A stretch of DNA of 53,356 nt from Vibrio ruber DSM 16370 (GCF_900163965.1 NZ_FULE01000004.1:1-53356); one strand, 5' to 3'; shown: positions 16,653 to 26,359, counted from the stretch's first letter. Notes: generated by a model not told the origin, from the letters alone. Numbers and translations: made by a program.

Positions 16653-18539
16653 TTAAGCACAATCAGAATGCGGCAGTAAAGACTTATCGACATGGTACTC
16701 CGTTGCATAGTGGCGGAGTTTACAGTCATTCCCATCAGGACAGCCACAACTCAGGCAACGGCGGGCTTCATTGATCGCTGCCTGGTCTGTGAACCCTTTT
16801 TCTACCTCTCTGAAATTGAGGCGGCGCTCTTCCAGTGTCAGTTCCGGCATTCTGGCTCTCAGAATATGCTGCATTGCCTGTGTCAGCGCCTGATCAAGTT
16901 GTTCTTGTGTGTCGCCATGAACGATCGAGCGAAGGTCATCTTTGAGCTTTTTAAGATGCTCCGGCCGGATCAGGTGACTTCTGGTGACATTTCTTTCCCG
17001 GAAGGATTCGGTATACAGTGTTTCCATATCACCGCCAAGAAAGCGGTCAATACCATATGCCGCTTTACGGCCATCGGCAACAGCTTCGACAGCCGTTGCC
17101 GGCCCCCGGCGAAAATCTCCGATTGCAAAAATATTATGTGAGCCGGAGAACATATTGTCTTCATCAACGTCAATGGTTTTATAACGGTTGAGCGGGAGCT
17201 CAATATTGTCATTATCGAGGAAGCTGACGTCAGTCTGCTGTGAAATAGCAGATATTACGGTATCAAAAGATTCGGTGATGAATTCACCGGTTGGCTGCGG
17301 GCGTCTGCGTCCGGAAGCATCTGGTTCTCCCAACGCCATTTTTTCCAGTTTAACCTGGCAGACCCGGCCATTCTGATCAGCGATATTTTCGACAGGATTA
17401 GTCAGAAAATAAAATTGAACCCCTTCATGTTCGGCTTCTTCAATTTCATAATCTTCCGCCGGCATTTCTTCCCGGGAGCGGCGGTAAATGATTGTGGCCT
17501 GTGCACCGAGGCGTAGCGCGGTTCGGGCACAGTCAATGGCGGTGTTACCGCCACCGATGACCGCAACGTTGTGACCGACGGAACACCGTTTATCAAGCAT
17601 ATGATCTTTCAGAAAATCGACACCAAGATAGCAGCCGTCGAGATCACTGCCGGGGTATGCCATACCGCTGGCTTGCGATGCACCAATTGCCAGACAAACG
17701 GCATCATAATTGTCACTCAGTGCCGAAAGTCGGAAATCCTTGCCGAGTCGCTGTTCGGTCTTGATGGTCATACCATGACGACACATCAACTCAATTTCCT
17801 GATCAAGAATTGCTTTGGGCAGCCGGTACTCGGGAATGCCATAGCGAAGCCATCCGCCCGCCTGAGGCATCGCTTCAAATATGGTGACATCATAACCTTC
17901 ATTTGTCAGGAAATAGCCGCAACTGAGCCCGCCCGGTCCGGCGCCGACAATGGCTATTTTTTTATGTTTCTCTGCTTTTCTTTCTGGCAGATAAGACTGC
18001 AACGCCGCCAAATCATGGTCAGCAGCGTGGCGTTTTAACTGGCGGATTGCCAGTGGTTCATCCAATTGTTGTCGCTGACATCCGGATTCACAGAAAGCAG
18101 GGCATACCCGGCCAATCGATAATGGCATTGGTAACGTTTTTTTGATGACGGCAATCGCTTGTTGATATTGACCCTGTGCGATGAGCGCCAAATATTGTTG
18201 AATATCGACATGGGCAGGACAGGCGGTTTGACAGGGCGGTTCACTACAGATGATATTGGGTTGAGAAAGGATGTCCTGAAGATGTTTTTTTCTGCGCTCT
18301 GAGAGGTGGCTGGATGTTGTGGTGATCACCATACCTTCGACGGGCATTTCCTGACATGCAGCGACGACACCGATGCCGTGAATTTCAACCTCACAGAGTT
18401 CACAATGTTGATGAATCGCGTCAGCATTATCGGTATCACAGAGTGAAGGCAGGGCAATACCACAGGCTGTTGTCGCACTGAGCAGGGTTTGATTCGGATC
18501 GACTGTGTAAGTTGACCCATCGATCATAATGTTCACCAT
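16653..18539 (-). CDS. Iron-sulfur/FAD NAD(P)-dependent oxidoreductase, GltD/AegA-like with an N-terminal 2Fe-2S domain
   Basis: A 628-residue cytoplasmic protein. Residues about 1-75 form a ferredoxin-like domain of the NuoG N-terminal type with four cysteines (SLCDTDN, CELCEVEI, AACQE). Next comes a GltD-style cysteine segment (CSEPPCQTACPAHVDI; GRVCPAFCESGC), then two Rossmann folds: FAD site GAGPGGLSCGYFL and NAD(P) site GGGNTAIDCARTALRLGA. The family helix AIGDFRRGPATAVEA and a C-terminal cysteine group (RCLSCGCPDGNDCKL) follow. It should pass electrons between NAD(P)H and a partner. The start at 18539 has GGAGAG 5 nt upstream; earlier codons lack a Shine-Dalgarno. Facing the YdeP-type gene, it may serve as its reductase (inference). 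The 413 bp upstream (18540-18952) hold no supported gene. Confidence 0.88.
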   Translation of the reverse strand: MVNIMIDGSTYTVDPNQTLLSATTACGIALPSLCDTDNADAIHQHCELCEVEIHGIGVVAACQEMPVEGMVITTTSSHLSERRKKHLQDILSQPNIICSEPPCQTACPAHVDIQQYLALIAQGQYQQAIAVIKKTLPMPLSIGRVCPAFCESGCQRQQLDEPLAIRQLKRHAADHDLAALQSYLPERKAEKHKKIAIVGAGPGGLSCGYFLTNEGYDVTIFEAMPQAGGWLRYGIPEYRLPKAILDQEIELMCRHGMTIKTEQRLGKDFRLSALSDNYDAVCLAIGASQASGMAYPGSDLDGCYLGVDFLKDHMLDKRCSVGHNVAVIGGGNTAIDCARTALRLGAQATIIYRRSREEMPAEDYEIEEAEHEGVQFYFLTNPVENIADQNGRVCQVKLEKMALGEPDASGRRRPQPTGEFITESFDTVISAISQQTDVSFLDNDNIELPLNRYKTIDVDEDNMFSGSHNIFAIGDFRRGPATAVEAVADGRKAAYGIDRFLGGDMETLYTESFRERNVTRSHLIRPEHLKKLKDDLRSIVHGDTQEQLDQALTQAMQHILRARMPELTLEERRLNFREVEKGFTDQAAINEARRCLSCGCPDGNDCKLRHYATEYHVDKSLLPHSDCA

Positions 18540-18952
18540 GATGACTCTCCATTGTTCCTGATAACCAGAGTATCTGATCATCAGAGCTTTCTGATATCCA
18601 GCTCATAAACAGTGTGATCGTCCTGACGCACTTCTCATTACTTTCAAGGATCCAGTATGACCGAATCAAGCAAGATCTGCTCGTATTTTGGTGTATTTTT
18701 GAGATGAGCATCGGTGGTGATGTTTAATTGAAATGAACGGAATTAAATCGATGAATTCAACGAATAATTCACCAACATAATAATATCTACTTGAAATTAT
18801 TCATCAAATAGACAATAACCACACTGTTAGTCTGTTTTTACGTATGCTATTTCATTTCAATCATGTGCACAAGTATGAATAGGCCGGATGAGCTTATGGA
18901 TACGATGACTGCCACAAACACTGAATGTTGGTCACATCAAGAGAGAACAGGA

Positions 18953-19483
18953 TTAATTGGCGTAGCCGCTTCCGATAGCCCGGAAAGGCATTTTCAATCC
19001 CAGTGCCGGTACCTGTAAGCCAACCCATGCCGGAAATGTATTACTGTTTGGCCCCGGAAACAGATTGTATTCATCTGCCCACGGATAATATTCAATGGCT
19101 GCTGTAATCTTAGGGATCAACTGACTCGCTTTTGCGCCCTGGAGCGACAAGACTTTCTCTGGTTTAGCGCCATACCAGTAGCGATCCGGGTGTTTGGTCT
19201 GATATTGGGTCAGTACCGGGCGTCCTTGCTTGAGTCGCCAGCCGATCACTTCATAAACCGTATATTCGGGAGCATTTTTCGGTTTCAGGGCAATCCAAGT
19301 GTGCACGGCAAACCAGCCGCGCCAGCCGAATGCATCTGCGGCATATACTTCAATCACTGCATCTTTTTCTTGCTCCGGTTCCGGCGCGATACCGGCGGGC
19401 TCGCGGCTCGCGGTACGCCAGTCTCCACCACTGCAGCTGATAGCACCGAGTATCACAAATACTATCAAGAGATATCTAAGCAT
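18953..19483 (-). CDS. DUF3750-type lipoprotein
   Basis: A 176-residue protein with a lipoprotein signal (MLRYLLIVFVILGAISC, Cys at 17). The mature region has the wording I associate with DUF3750: GWRGWFAVHTWIA, YTVYEVIGWR, DRYWYGAKPEKV, PGPNSNTFPAW and a closing AIGSGYAN. The conserved His-Thr-Trp and the PNSNTF loop suggest a hydrolase-like or NlpC/papain-like fold, but no activity is known to me. It is likely anchored in an envelope membrane. It is a single gene, with its start codon overlapping the start of an opposite-strand reading frame made largely of GGACAG repeats. Confidence 0.82.
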   Translation of the reverse strand: MLRYLLIVFVILGAISCSGGDWRTASREPAGIAPEPEQEKDAVIEVYAADAFGWRGWFAVHTWIALKPKNAPEYTVYEVIGWRLKQGRPVLTQYQTKHPDRYWYGAKPEKVLSLQGAKASQLIPKITAAIEYYPWADEYNLFPGPNSNTFPAWVGLQVPALGLKMPFRAIGSGYAN

Positions 19484-19790
19484 GGTTGAACGTCCTTATA
19501 CACAATATAACGGATTCTTACGCTACTATAGACAATTCAGGCGCAAAAGACATAACTGGCATATTTTTCGGCAGTCTGCATTGGAATCATTGAAAGGACA
19601 GACGCCTGTAGCAATAAGGAAATTCTTGAGGGGACAGACACCCGAAAAGCAACAGGAATTGAAAGAGAAATTGAAAGGACAGACATCCGTTTTTAAATTT
19701 AAAGAAATTAAAGGGACAGACACCAGAGCAGTTGAGAGGATAGGCAACAGAAGGGGGCTGTTTGAGGTAACCATGAAAAACGGGCACTGA
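19482..19790 (+). CDS. Doubtful 102-codon frame built on GGACAG repeats
   Basis: A frame starting at ATG 19482 encodes a very basic protein (YRQFRRKRHNWHIF) whose second half contains LKGQTP, LRGQTP and LKGQTS, because three of the four repeats are read in the same frame as Gly-Gln-Thr. The fourth is read in another register as KGTDT. No Shine-Dalgarno is evident, and the end runs into a terminator hairpin. I think it is more likely a repeat cluster than a gene, but the maintained open frame is noted. Confidence 0.2.
   Translation: MVERPYTQYNGFLRYYRQFRRKRHNWHIFRQSALESLKGQTPVAIRKFLRGQTPEKQQELKEKLKGQTSVFKFKEIKGTDTRAVERIGNRRGLFEVTMKNGH
19596..19723 (+). repeat. Cluster of four GGACAG motifs
   Basis: GGACAGACGC (19596), GGACAGACAC (19632), GGACAGACAT (19677) and GGACAGACAC (19714), all in the same orientation at 36-45 bp spacing. 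Each follows an A/G-rich run (TTGAAA, TTGAGG, TTGAAA, TTAAAG) and three are followed by CC. Confidence 0.85.
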
Positions 19791-19807
19791 TTTTCAGCGC
19801 CCGTTTT
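19777..19807. terminator. Bidirectional terminator downstream of ahpF
   Basis: AAAACGGGC / GCCCGTTTT stem with a 13-nt loop and T-runs on both strands, about 70 nt after the ahpF stop codon. Confidence 0.8.
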
Positions 19808-19876
19808 GCGTTATGTTATGGGGAATCACTGTTGTATGTGACTGTCGGTTATGAACGCGACACTCGCTGACGGATA

Positions 19877-21445
19877 TCAGCCCTGATGACGAATCAGGTA
19901 ATCAAATGCCCCCAGACTGGCTTTGGCACCTTCGCCCATGGCAATAATGATCTGCTTATAAGGGACAGTCGTCGCATCTCCGGCAGCAAATACACCTGAC
20001 ATGCTGGTATCGCCCCGACTACCGATTTCGATTTCGCCTCTGGGTGACAGTGTCACATCTGAATCTTTCAACCACTCAGTATTGGGAACCAAACCAATCT
20101 GTACGAAAATGCCGGACAATAGTATGGTATGAACTTCATCGGTATGACGATCTTTATACTTCAGGCCGGTTACCCGCTTACCGTCTCCGATGACTTCAGT
20201 TGTCTGTGCCATGGTGATGATATCAATGTTCGGCAGAGAATTCGCTTTATCAATCAGCACTTGGTCTGCACGCAGCACATCAGCAAATTCAAGGACCGTT
20301 ACATGTTCCACGATGCCGGCTAAATCAATGGCAGCTTCAATCCCGGAGTTGCCGCCGCCGATAACGGCGGTTTTCTTGCCTTTAAACAGTGGTCCGTCAC
20401 AGTGAGGGCAGTAAGCTACCCCTTTATTACGGTATTCGTGTTCTCCGGGAACGTTCATTTCTCTCCAGCGTGCCCCCGGGCTGAGAATGACACTTTTACT
20501 TTTAAGTGTCGCACCGCTTTCAAGGTTGATATGAATATAGCCATCGTCGGTATGAGCTGCGCCCATTAAGCGGTCTGCCTGCTGATCGGTAATGACATCG
20601 ACATCGTATTCTTTCAGATGTTCACCCAGATCGGCTGCCAGTTTGGGCCCTTCGGTTCTTTTGACCGAGATAAAGTTTTCTATCGCCATCGTATCCATGA
20701 CTTGACCACCGAGACGTTTGGCAACGATTCCGGTGCGGATGCCTTTACGGGCTGCATAAACTGCTGCTGCACCACCAGCCGGGCCGCCACCAACGACCAA
20801 AACATCGTATGGATCTTTTTCATTCAGACTGGCGGCTGCTCTTTCGGCGGCGCCATCATCAAGTTTGGTCAAAATTTCTGCCAGTGACATCCGGCCTTGT
20901 CCGAATAATTCGCCATTTACGAATACACTTGGCACCGCCAGAATATCACGTTGTTTGACTTCATCCTGAAATAGCGCACCATCGATCATGGTGACTCGGA
21001 TGTCCGGATTGATCGCTGCCATCATGTTGAACGCCTGAACGACATCGGGACAGTTTTGGCATGAGAGCGAGATGAAGATTTCCACATCCAGTTTTTTATG
21101 CAGGTTGGCAATCTGTGTGATGGTTTCGTCTTCAAGTTTCATCGGATGACCGCCCGAATGGAGCAGCGCTAAAACCAATGAGGTAAATTCGTGTCCCATT
21201 GGCACACCGGCAAAACGTAATTGTGTGCCTTTTTCCGGATTGGTTACTGCCATAACCGGTTTACGCTCACTGGCTGCATTATCGTGAACCACCGAGACAT
21301 GGTCGCTTAATGTTGCGATTTCTTCAGCCAGAGAAAGAATTTCTTGAGATGCTTTACTTTCATCTAGACTGACCACTAAGCGGACATCTTCTTTTAAGTT
21401 TGTGAGATATTGTTTTAATTGTTGTTTGATCGCTTGGTCTAGCAT
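19877..21445 (-). CDS. ahpF: Alkyl hydroperoxide reductase subunit F
   Basis: A 522-residue flavoprotein that uses NADH to re-reduce AhpC. The N-terminal tandem-thioredoxin domain carries the CxxC pair Cys129-Cys132 (SCQNCPDV). An FAD site ([14 protein letters not shown], about 219-232), the thioredoxin-reductase-type CPHC pair Cys346-Cys349 and an NADH site ([14 protein letters not shown]) follow. Length matches the family (about 520). It lies 140 bp downstream of ahpC on the same strand, so it is probably cotranscribed or partly so. A duplicated GTCTTTAGATAAA lies just before it. Induction by OxyR is expected through the site upstream of ahpC. Confidence 0.97.
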   Translation of the reverse strand: MLDQAIKQQLKQYLTNLKEDVRLVVSLDESKASQEILSLAEEIATLSDHVSVVHDNAASERKPVMAVTNPEKGTQLRFAGVPMGHEFTSLVLALLHSGGHPMKLEDETITQIANLHKKLDVEIFISLSCQNCPDVVQAFNMMAAINPDIRVTMIDGALFQDEVKQRDILAVPSVFVNGELFGQGRMSLAEILTKLDDGAAERAAASLNEKDPYDVLVVGGGPAGGAAAVYAARKGIRTGIVAKRLGGQVMDTMAIENFISVKRTEGPKLAADLGEHLKEYDVDVITDQQADRLMGAAHTDDGYIHINLESGATLKSKSVILSPGARWREMNVPGEHEYRNKGVAYCPHCDGPLFKGKKTAVIGGGNSGIEAAIDLAGIVEHVTVLEFADVLRADQVLIDKANSLPNIDIITMAQTTEVIGDGKRVTGLKYKDRHTDEVHTILLSGIFVQIGLVPNTEWLKDSDVTLSPRGEIEIGSRGDTSMSGVFAAGDATTVPYKQIIIAMGEGAKASLGAFDYLIRHQG

Positions 21446-21585
21446 GTTTGATTACACCTTGTCTTTAGATAAAAACGTCTTTAGATAAAGAGAGTGACCA
21501 CTCTAGATAATTGGAAGAGGGGAGAGAGCAAGCCGGATGCGTTGGTCGTTTGGTACATCCAGCCCGCTCTCAAATCAGAAAATCC

Positions 21586-22143
21586 TTAGATTTTGCCGAC
21601 AAGATCCAGCGAAGGTGCCAGTGTTTCTTCACCTTCTTTCCATTTTGCCGGGCAAACTTCACCTGGGTGTGCTGCAACATATTGAGCTGCTTTCACTTTT
21701 CTCAGCAGGTCTTCAGCGTCACGGCCAATGCCTTCAGCAGTGATTTCCATTGCCTGAATCACACCTTCAGGATCAATCAGGAATGTTGCACGGTCTGCAA
21801 GACCCTGACCTTCACGCATCACGCCGAAGTTGTTGGTGATGTTACCGGTCTGGTCGCCGACCATGTAATACTGGATTTTACCGATAGTGTCAGAGCTGTC
21901 GTGCCATGCTTTGTGAGTGAAGTGTGTGTCAGTTGAGACAGAGAATACTTCAACGCCACGCTCTTGAAGTTCAGCATAATGATCGGCAAGATCACCTAAT
22001 TCTGTTGGGCAAACAAATGTAAAATCTGCTGGATAGAAGAAAAATACTGCCCACTTACCTTCGACACTTTTTTCTGTGACTTCAACAAATTCACCGTTTT
22101 TATAAGCAGTTGCACTAAATGGTTTGATTTTTGTATTGATCAT
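21586..22143 (-). CDS. ahpC: Alkyl hydroperoxide reductase subunit C (2-Cys peroxiredoxin)
   Basis: A 185-residue typical 2-Cys peroxiredoxin that reduces H2O2, organic peroxides and peroxynitrite in the cytoplasm. The peroxidatic Cys45 sits in FTFVCPTE and the resolving Cys164 in GEVCPAKW. The [13 protein letters not shown] strand and the GGLG-like/YF-type C-terminal region support a bacterial AhpC. GAAAG lies a few nt before the ATG. The promoter region contains a well-matched OxyR site (22230-22266). ahpF follows on the same strand. Confidence 0.97.
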   Translation of the reverse strand: MINTKIKPFSATAYKNGEFVEVTEKSVEGKWAVFFFYPADFTFVCPTELGDLADHYAELQERGVEVFSVSTDTHFTHKAWHDSSDTIGKIQYYMVGDQTGNITNNFGVMREGQGLADRATFLIDPEGVIQAMEITAEGIGRDAEDLLRKVKAAQYVAAHPGEVCPAKWKEGEETLAPSLDLVGKI

Positions 22144-22229
22144 AATATTTTCACTTTCCTTTCAGTTAGTTAGCTTTGCAATATCTTGCCTTCGAGAAGT
22201 ATATTCGCACTGCCGCAACACAAAATAAA

Positions 22230-22266
22230 ATCACTTGTAGCTATTCATTCAATAGGAAGAATCTAT
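22230..22266. promoter_or_regulatory. OxyR binding site upstream of ahpC
   Basis: The spacing is exactly that of the OxyR consensus of four tetramers separated by 7 bp: ATCA-N7-CTAT-N7-ATAG-N7-CTAT. Three tetramers are perfect and the first has two mismatches. It ends 87 bp before the ahpC ATG, and lies between ahpC and the divergent formaldehyde dehydrogenase. Confidence 0.8.
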
Positions 22267-22497
22267 TGTTATAGAAAACAGGATAATTCCTGACTATCAC
22301 ATCCGTGGTCGGGCAGGTTGGTCGTTGAGGCGTTTACATGTGGCTGTAAAAGTCTAATCAACACCACAGAAACCACTTTCTTGACAATGACGAGTCGTGA
22401 CCGGACTGAATGGTGTCGTATACAAACATCTATGATGAATTCACGCTCGTTAACGTGGCAGGCGCAGTACAATAATAATTCACGTAAGGAGAACAGA

Positions 22498-23697
22498 ATG
22501 TGCAATTCCAGTAATCACGGTGTTGTGTATAAAGGACCGGGACAAGTCGCTGTTGAATCAATCGCTTTTCCGGAGTTGGCTTTGGGCAAAAGGAAGTGTA
22601 ACCATGGCGTGATCCTCAAGGTTCTGACTACCAATATTTGTGGTAGTGACCAGCACATGGTTCGCGGACGGACAACGGCACCGGCGGGGCTGGTTCTGGG
22701 TCATGAAATCACGGGGGTGATCCTTGAAAAAGGGGATGACGTCGAATTTCTCAATGTCGGTGATATCGTTTCCGTTCCTTTTAACATTGCCTGCGGCCGC
22801 TGTCGTAACTGTAAATCCGGTATGACCGGCATCTGCCTGAATGTCAATCCGGCACGTCCCGGCGCTGCTTATGGTTATGTCGATATGGGCGGCTGGGTCG
22901 GTGGTCAGTCAGAGTACGTGATGGTACCGTATGCTGATTTCAATCTGCTGAAATTCCCCGATTCCGATCAGGCGATGGAAAAAATCCGCGATCTGACATT
23001 GCTGTCTGACATCTTCCCGACCGGCTTCCACGGTTGTGTGACTGCCGGTGTTGGCCCAGGTTCAACCGTGTATATTGCCGGTGCTGGCCCGGTTGGCCTC
23101 GCTGCTGCTGTATCAGCTCAACTGCTGGGTGCTGCGTGTGTGATCGTCGGCGACATGATCGAGGAACGTCTTGAACAGGCGCGGAGCTTTGGCTGTGAAA
23201 CAATCGACCTGCGTGAAGACGGTGATATGGAAGATAAGCTGGAAGTGATTCTCGGTGAACGCGAAGTTGACTGCTTTGTTGACTGTGTTGGCTTTGAAGC
23301 ACATGGTTGCGGTTGTGGCGGTCACCAGAAAGAAGCACCTGCGGCAGTGCTGAACTCAGCCATGCAAATCACGCGTGCCGGCGGTCAAATTGGTATTCCG
23401 GGGCTGTATGTAACGGATGATCCGGGAGCGACCGATGAAGCCGCAAGAGTTGGAGCGTTGAGTATGCGTTTCGGTCTCGGTTGGGCGAAATCTCATTCAT
23501 TTCACACCGGTCAGTGTCCTGTCATGAAATATCATCGTTCCCTGATGCAGGCGATTTTGTTTGATAAAGTCAACATAGCCAAAGCGGTGAACGTTCAGCT
23601 GATCACATTGGATCAAGCCCCTCAAGGTTATGCTGATTTTGATGGTGGTGCTGCGAAGAAATTCGTGATTGATCCACACGGTAGTGTTGCCGCATAG
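22498..23697 (+). CDS. fdhA: Glutathione-independent formaldehyde dehydrogenase
   Basis: A 399-residue zinc-dependent medium-chain dehydrogenase close to Pseudomonas FdhA (about 398 residues), which oxidises formaldehyde to formate with bound NAD in the cytoplasm. Catalytic zinc ligands are Cys48 (NICGSDQHMVRG), His69 (VLGHEI) and neighbours. The structural zinc cysteines are 99, 102, 105 and 113 (CGRCRNCKSGMTGIC). A NAD site GAGPVGLAAAVSAQ is present. The ATG at 22498 follows AAGGAG by 8 nt; earlier codons are untranslated leader. It is divergent from ahpC with 354 bp between, so peroxide and aldehyde stress responses are adjacent. A strong terminator follows. Confidence 0.93.
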   Translation: MCNSSNHGVVYKGPGQVAVESIAFPELALGKRKCNHGVILKVLTTNICGSDQHMVRGRTTAPAGLVLGHEITGVILEKGDDVEFLNVGDIVSVPFNIACGRCRNCKSGMTGICLNVNPARPGAAYGYVDMGGWVGGQSEYVMVPYADFNLLKFPDSDQAMEKIRDLTLLSDIFPTGFHGCVTAGVGPGSTVYIAGAGPVGLAAAVSAQLLGAACVIVGDMIEERLEQARSFGCETIDLREDGDMEDKLEVILGEREVDCFVDCVGFEAHGCGCGGHQKEAPAAVLNSAMQITRAGGQIGIPGLYVTDDPGATDEAARVGALSMRFGLGWAKSHSFHTGQCPVMKYHRSLMQAILFDKVNIAKAVNVQLITLDQAPQGYADFDGGAAKKFVIDPHGSVAA

Positions 23698-23730
23698 ATT
23701 TACTCATCCACCCGATATTCAGCAGATATC

Positions 23731-23768
23731 AAACGCGCCGGGTTATACAATACCCAGCGCGTTTTTTT
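23731..23768 (+). terminator. Rho-independent terminator of fdhA
   Basis: AAACGCGCCGGGT / ACCCAGCGCGTTT, 13-bp stem with one mismatch and an 8-nt loop, followed by TTTT. Confidence 0.9.
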
Positions 23769-23910
23769 GTGCACTTTTTATGGTGGTACTCTTCGTGAGG
23801 TGTGTGTCCTTGTAGTGCTCTTTGTTCTTGTAGCGTTAGTGTTGAATACCTCATTTTTTAAGAGGGGATTTAATTGATTAAAATGTTATTTATGATCACA
23901 AAATGAACAT

Positions 23911-23948
23911 AATGGTATTGTATTGGTATTGTTATTTGTTATACCATT
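23911..23948. promoter_or_regulatory. Candidate operator of the nucleoside-type module
   Basis: AATGGTAT (23911-23918) and ATACCATT (23941-23948) form a perfect inverted repeat, and a second TGGTAT copy at 23924 pairs with the same right arm (11-bp spacer). It lies about 30 bp before the transporter start codon. A GntR regulator encoded at the end of the module is the obvious candidate ligand; this is inference. Confidence 0.45.
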
Positions 23949-23979
23949 TTTGTGTACCCTACAGTACTAAGGATAAAAA

Positions 23980-25266
23980 ATGAAAACGACTAATATCAAA
24001 CTCTCATTCATGATGTTCATTGAATGGTTTATATGGGGCGCTTGGTTCGTCCCGTTATGGCAAATCTTAAATACACATGGTTTTTCACCGACGGAGATTG
24101 CTTGGTCATATGCTTGTACTGCAATCGCTGCGATTTTGTCACCGATTCTGGTCGGTTCGATTACAGACCGTTTCTTTCCGGCACAAAAGGTTCTGTCGGT
24201 GATGTTACTCTCCGGGGCGGTATTAATGTACCTTGCGGCACAACAAACCGAGTTTGTCACTTTCTTCCCGCTTTTACTTGGTTACTCGCTTACCTATATG
24301 CCGACAATTGCGCTGACGAATAGTATTGCGTTCTCCAACGTTGCTGATGTTGAGCGTGATTTCCCACGAATTCGAGTCATGGGAACAATTGGTTGGATTG
24401 CTTCAGGGATCGCAATTGGCTTCCTGCCGGGTTGGTTGGGCTATGGTGATATTTCTTCCAGCAATATTCCGCTCATTATTACAGCATTGAGTTCTGCTGC
24501 CTTAGGGGTCTTTGCCCTGATGTTGCCAAACACACCGCCGAAGAGTACCGGTAAGTTAGATCTGAAAGTGATGCTTGGTTTGGATGCCATGGTGTTACTG
24601 AAAGACAGAAACTTCTTAGCATTCTTTATCTGCTCATTCATGTTCAGTATGCCGCTTGCTTTCTATTACATCTTTGCCAATGGCTTCCTGACAGAAGTGG
24701 GGATGACTCACGCGACCGGTTGGATGACGCTTGGTCAGTTTTCCGAAATTTTCTTTATGCTGGCACTCCCTTTCTTTATTAAACGCTTTGGTATTAAAAA
24801 GGTATTGTTACTTGGTCTGTTTACCGCAGCGATTCGTTATGGGTTCTTCGCTTATGGGAATGCGGATGCCTGGTACCTGTACTCGCTGCTATTTTTAGGC
24901 ATCTTATTGCATGGTGTCAGTTACGATTTCTACTTTGTTACGGCTTATATCTACGTAGACAAAAAAGCACCTGCACATATGCGAACCGCTGCTCAGGGGC
25001 TGATAACTCTCGGGTGTCAGGGAATTGGTAGCTTACTGGGGTATCGGCTTGGCGGTGTCCTCATGGAAAAAATGTTTGCCTACGACACGCCGCAACATGG
25101 TTTGACATTTGACTGGGCAGGGATGTGGAGTTTTGGTGGGATCATGATCGCAGTCATCCTCGCACTGTTTATCTTCTTCTTCCGTGAACCGGACGGAGAG
25201 ATCAAACCGATTCCTCTTGCGTCTCAGCAAGAGAACACAGACGGACAGAAGAAAGCACAAGCTTAA
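23980..25266 (+). CDS. yegT: Nucleoside:H+ symporter-family (YegT-like) MFS transporter
   Basis: A 428-residue integral membrane protein with about 12 hydrophobic segments and the start style of the NupG/XapB nucleoside:H+ symporter family (KLSFMMFIEWFIWGAWFVPLW). Other features include a TYMPTIALTNSIAF segment, RDFPRIRVMGTIGWIASG and HGVSYDFYFVTAYIYVD in the second half. The substrate is probably a nucleoside or ribose-containing compound. AAGGA lies 6 nt before the ATG. It heads a four-gene plus-strand module matching the order of E. coli yegT-yegU-yegV and its regulator yegW. Taken together, the genes would import a riboside and then hydrolyse and phosphorylate it (inference). Confidence 0.85.
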   Translation: MKTTNIKLSFMMFIEWFIWGAWFVPLWQILNTHGFSPTEIAWSYACTAIAAILSPILVGSITDRFFPAQKVLSVMLLSGAVLMYLAAQQTEFVTFFPLLLGYSLTYMPTIALTNSIAFSNVADVERDFPRIRVMGTIGWIASGIAIGFLPGWLGYGDISSSNIPLIITALSSAALGVFALMLPNTPPKSTGKLDLKVMLGLDAMVLLKDRNFLAFFICSFMFSMPLAFYYIFANGFLTEVGMTHATGWMTLGQFSEIFFMLALPFFIKRFGIKKVLLLGLFTAAIRYGFFAYGNADAWYLYSLLFLGILLHGVSYDFYFVTAYIYVDKKAPAHMRTAAQGLITLGCQGIGSLLGYRLGGVLMEKMFAYDTPQHGLTFDWAGMWSFGGIMIAVILALFIFFFREPDGEIKPIPLASQQENTDGQKKAQA

Positions 25267-25336
25267 TTTCAACCCTGCTCAGTATGTTTAATCTTACTTA
25301 CTGAGCAGGCAATTTAATCTAATTTTGGTAAGTAAA

Positions 25337-26359
25337 ATGACAATCACAAAACAAGACAGAATCCTCGGCACTTTTTATGGTCAAGCACTTGGTGATTCAA
25401 TGGGAATGCCTTCAGAGTTATGGCCCCGTCATCGAGTAAAAGCTCATTTTGGTTGGATCGACCGCTTTTTGGATGGTCCACAAGAAAATAATGCAGCGTG
25501 CTATTTTACCGCCTGCCAGTTTACGGATGATACATCAATGGCGTTAGCGCTGGCTGATGCCATTATTGCGTGTGATGGCAACATTGTTCCAGAAGTGATT
25601 GCCCGCAATGTCTTAACCTGGGCTGAGGGATTTGATGCATTTAACAAGAATATCTTCGGTCCCAGCTCTAAAGCCGCGATGCGTGCAATTAAAGAAGGCA
25701 CACCAATCGACGCGCTTGAAAATAATGGTGTGACCAATGGTGCAGCCATGCGTGTCTCTCCAATGGGATGCCTGTTACCTGCGATAAACTTAGATGACTT
25801 TATCGAACAAGTGGCGCTTGCTTCCAGTCCGACACACAAATCTGATGTCGCGATTGCAGGGGCTGTTGTGATTGCATGGGCTGTTTCAAAAGCAATTGAT
25901 GGTCACAGTTGGTCTGCAATCAAAGATCAACTGCCGGCTATCGCATTGGCAGCACAAACAAAACAGATCACGACGTTCAGTGCATCGATGGCATCTCGTA
26001 TCGAACTGGCATTGAGTGTGGCGTGTGAACCCGGTGGTATTGAAACGCGCATGGACAAAGTCTACAACTTAGTCGGTGCCGGTGTCAGTACAATTGAGTC
26101 TGTCCCTGCAGCGATTGCAATGGTTGAGATGGCCGAGACCGACCCGAATCGGTGTGCGATTTTATGTGCCAACCTTGGTGGGGATACCGATACGATTGGT
26201 GCGATGGCAACCGCCATCTGTGGTGCTTTGAACGGTGTGCAAGCAATCAATGTGTCATTAAAGCGGCAGCTGGATCAGAAAAATCAGCTCGATTTTGATC
26301 AATATGCCCGTCAATTCCTTTCTCTGAGAGCAATAAAGGAGCAGGATGATGCCTCATAA
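25337..26359 (+). CDS. yegU: ADP-ribosylglycohydrolase family protein (YegU-like)
   Basis: A 340-residue protein strongly resembling E. coli YegU. Visible signatures of the ADP-ribosylglycohydrolase fold are GQALGDSMGMPSELWPR near the start, FTDDTSMALALADA (metal-binding Asp pair), GVTNGAAMRVSPMGCLLP and NLGGDTDTIGAMATAICGA with the second Asp pair. Two Mg ions are expected. The family cleaves N-glycosidic bonds to ADP-ribose or ribose-like groups; the true substrate of YegU is not known. The ATG at 25337 is used because YegU begins just before the RILG segment; a TTG four codons earlier is possible. Its 3' end overlaps the kinase gene by 14 nt. Confidence 0.9.
   Translation: MTITKQDRILGTFYGQALGDSMGMPSELWPRHRVKAHFGWIDRFLDGPQENNAACYFTACQFTDDTSMALALADAIIACDGNIVPEVIARNVLTWAEGFDAFNKNIFGPSSKAAMRAIKEGTPIDALENNGVTNGAAMRVSPMGCLLPAINLDDFIEQVALASSPTHKSDVAIAGAVVIAWAVSKAIDGHSWSAIKDQLPAIALAAQTKQITTFSASMASRIELALSVACEPGGIETRMDKVYNLVGAGVSTIESVPAAIAMVEMAETDPNRCAILCANLGGDTDTIGAMATAICGALNGVQAINVSLKRQLDQKNQLDFDQYARQFLSLRAIKEQDDAS

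Noticed and set aside
23881..23905. CRP site before the YegT-like gene
   Set aside because: One half (TCACA) fits but the other half does not match at the required 6-bp spacing.
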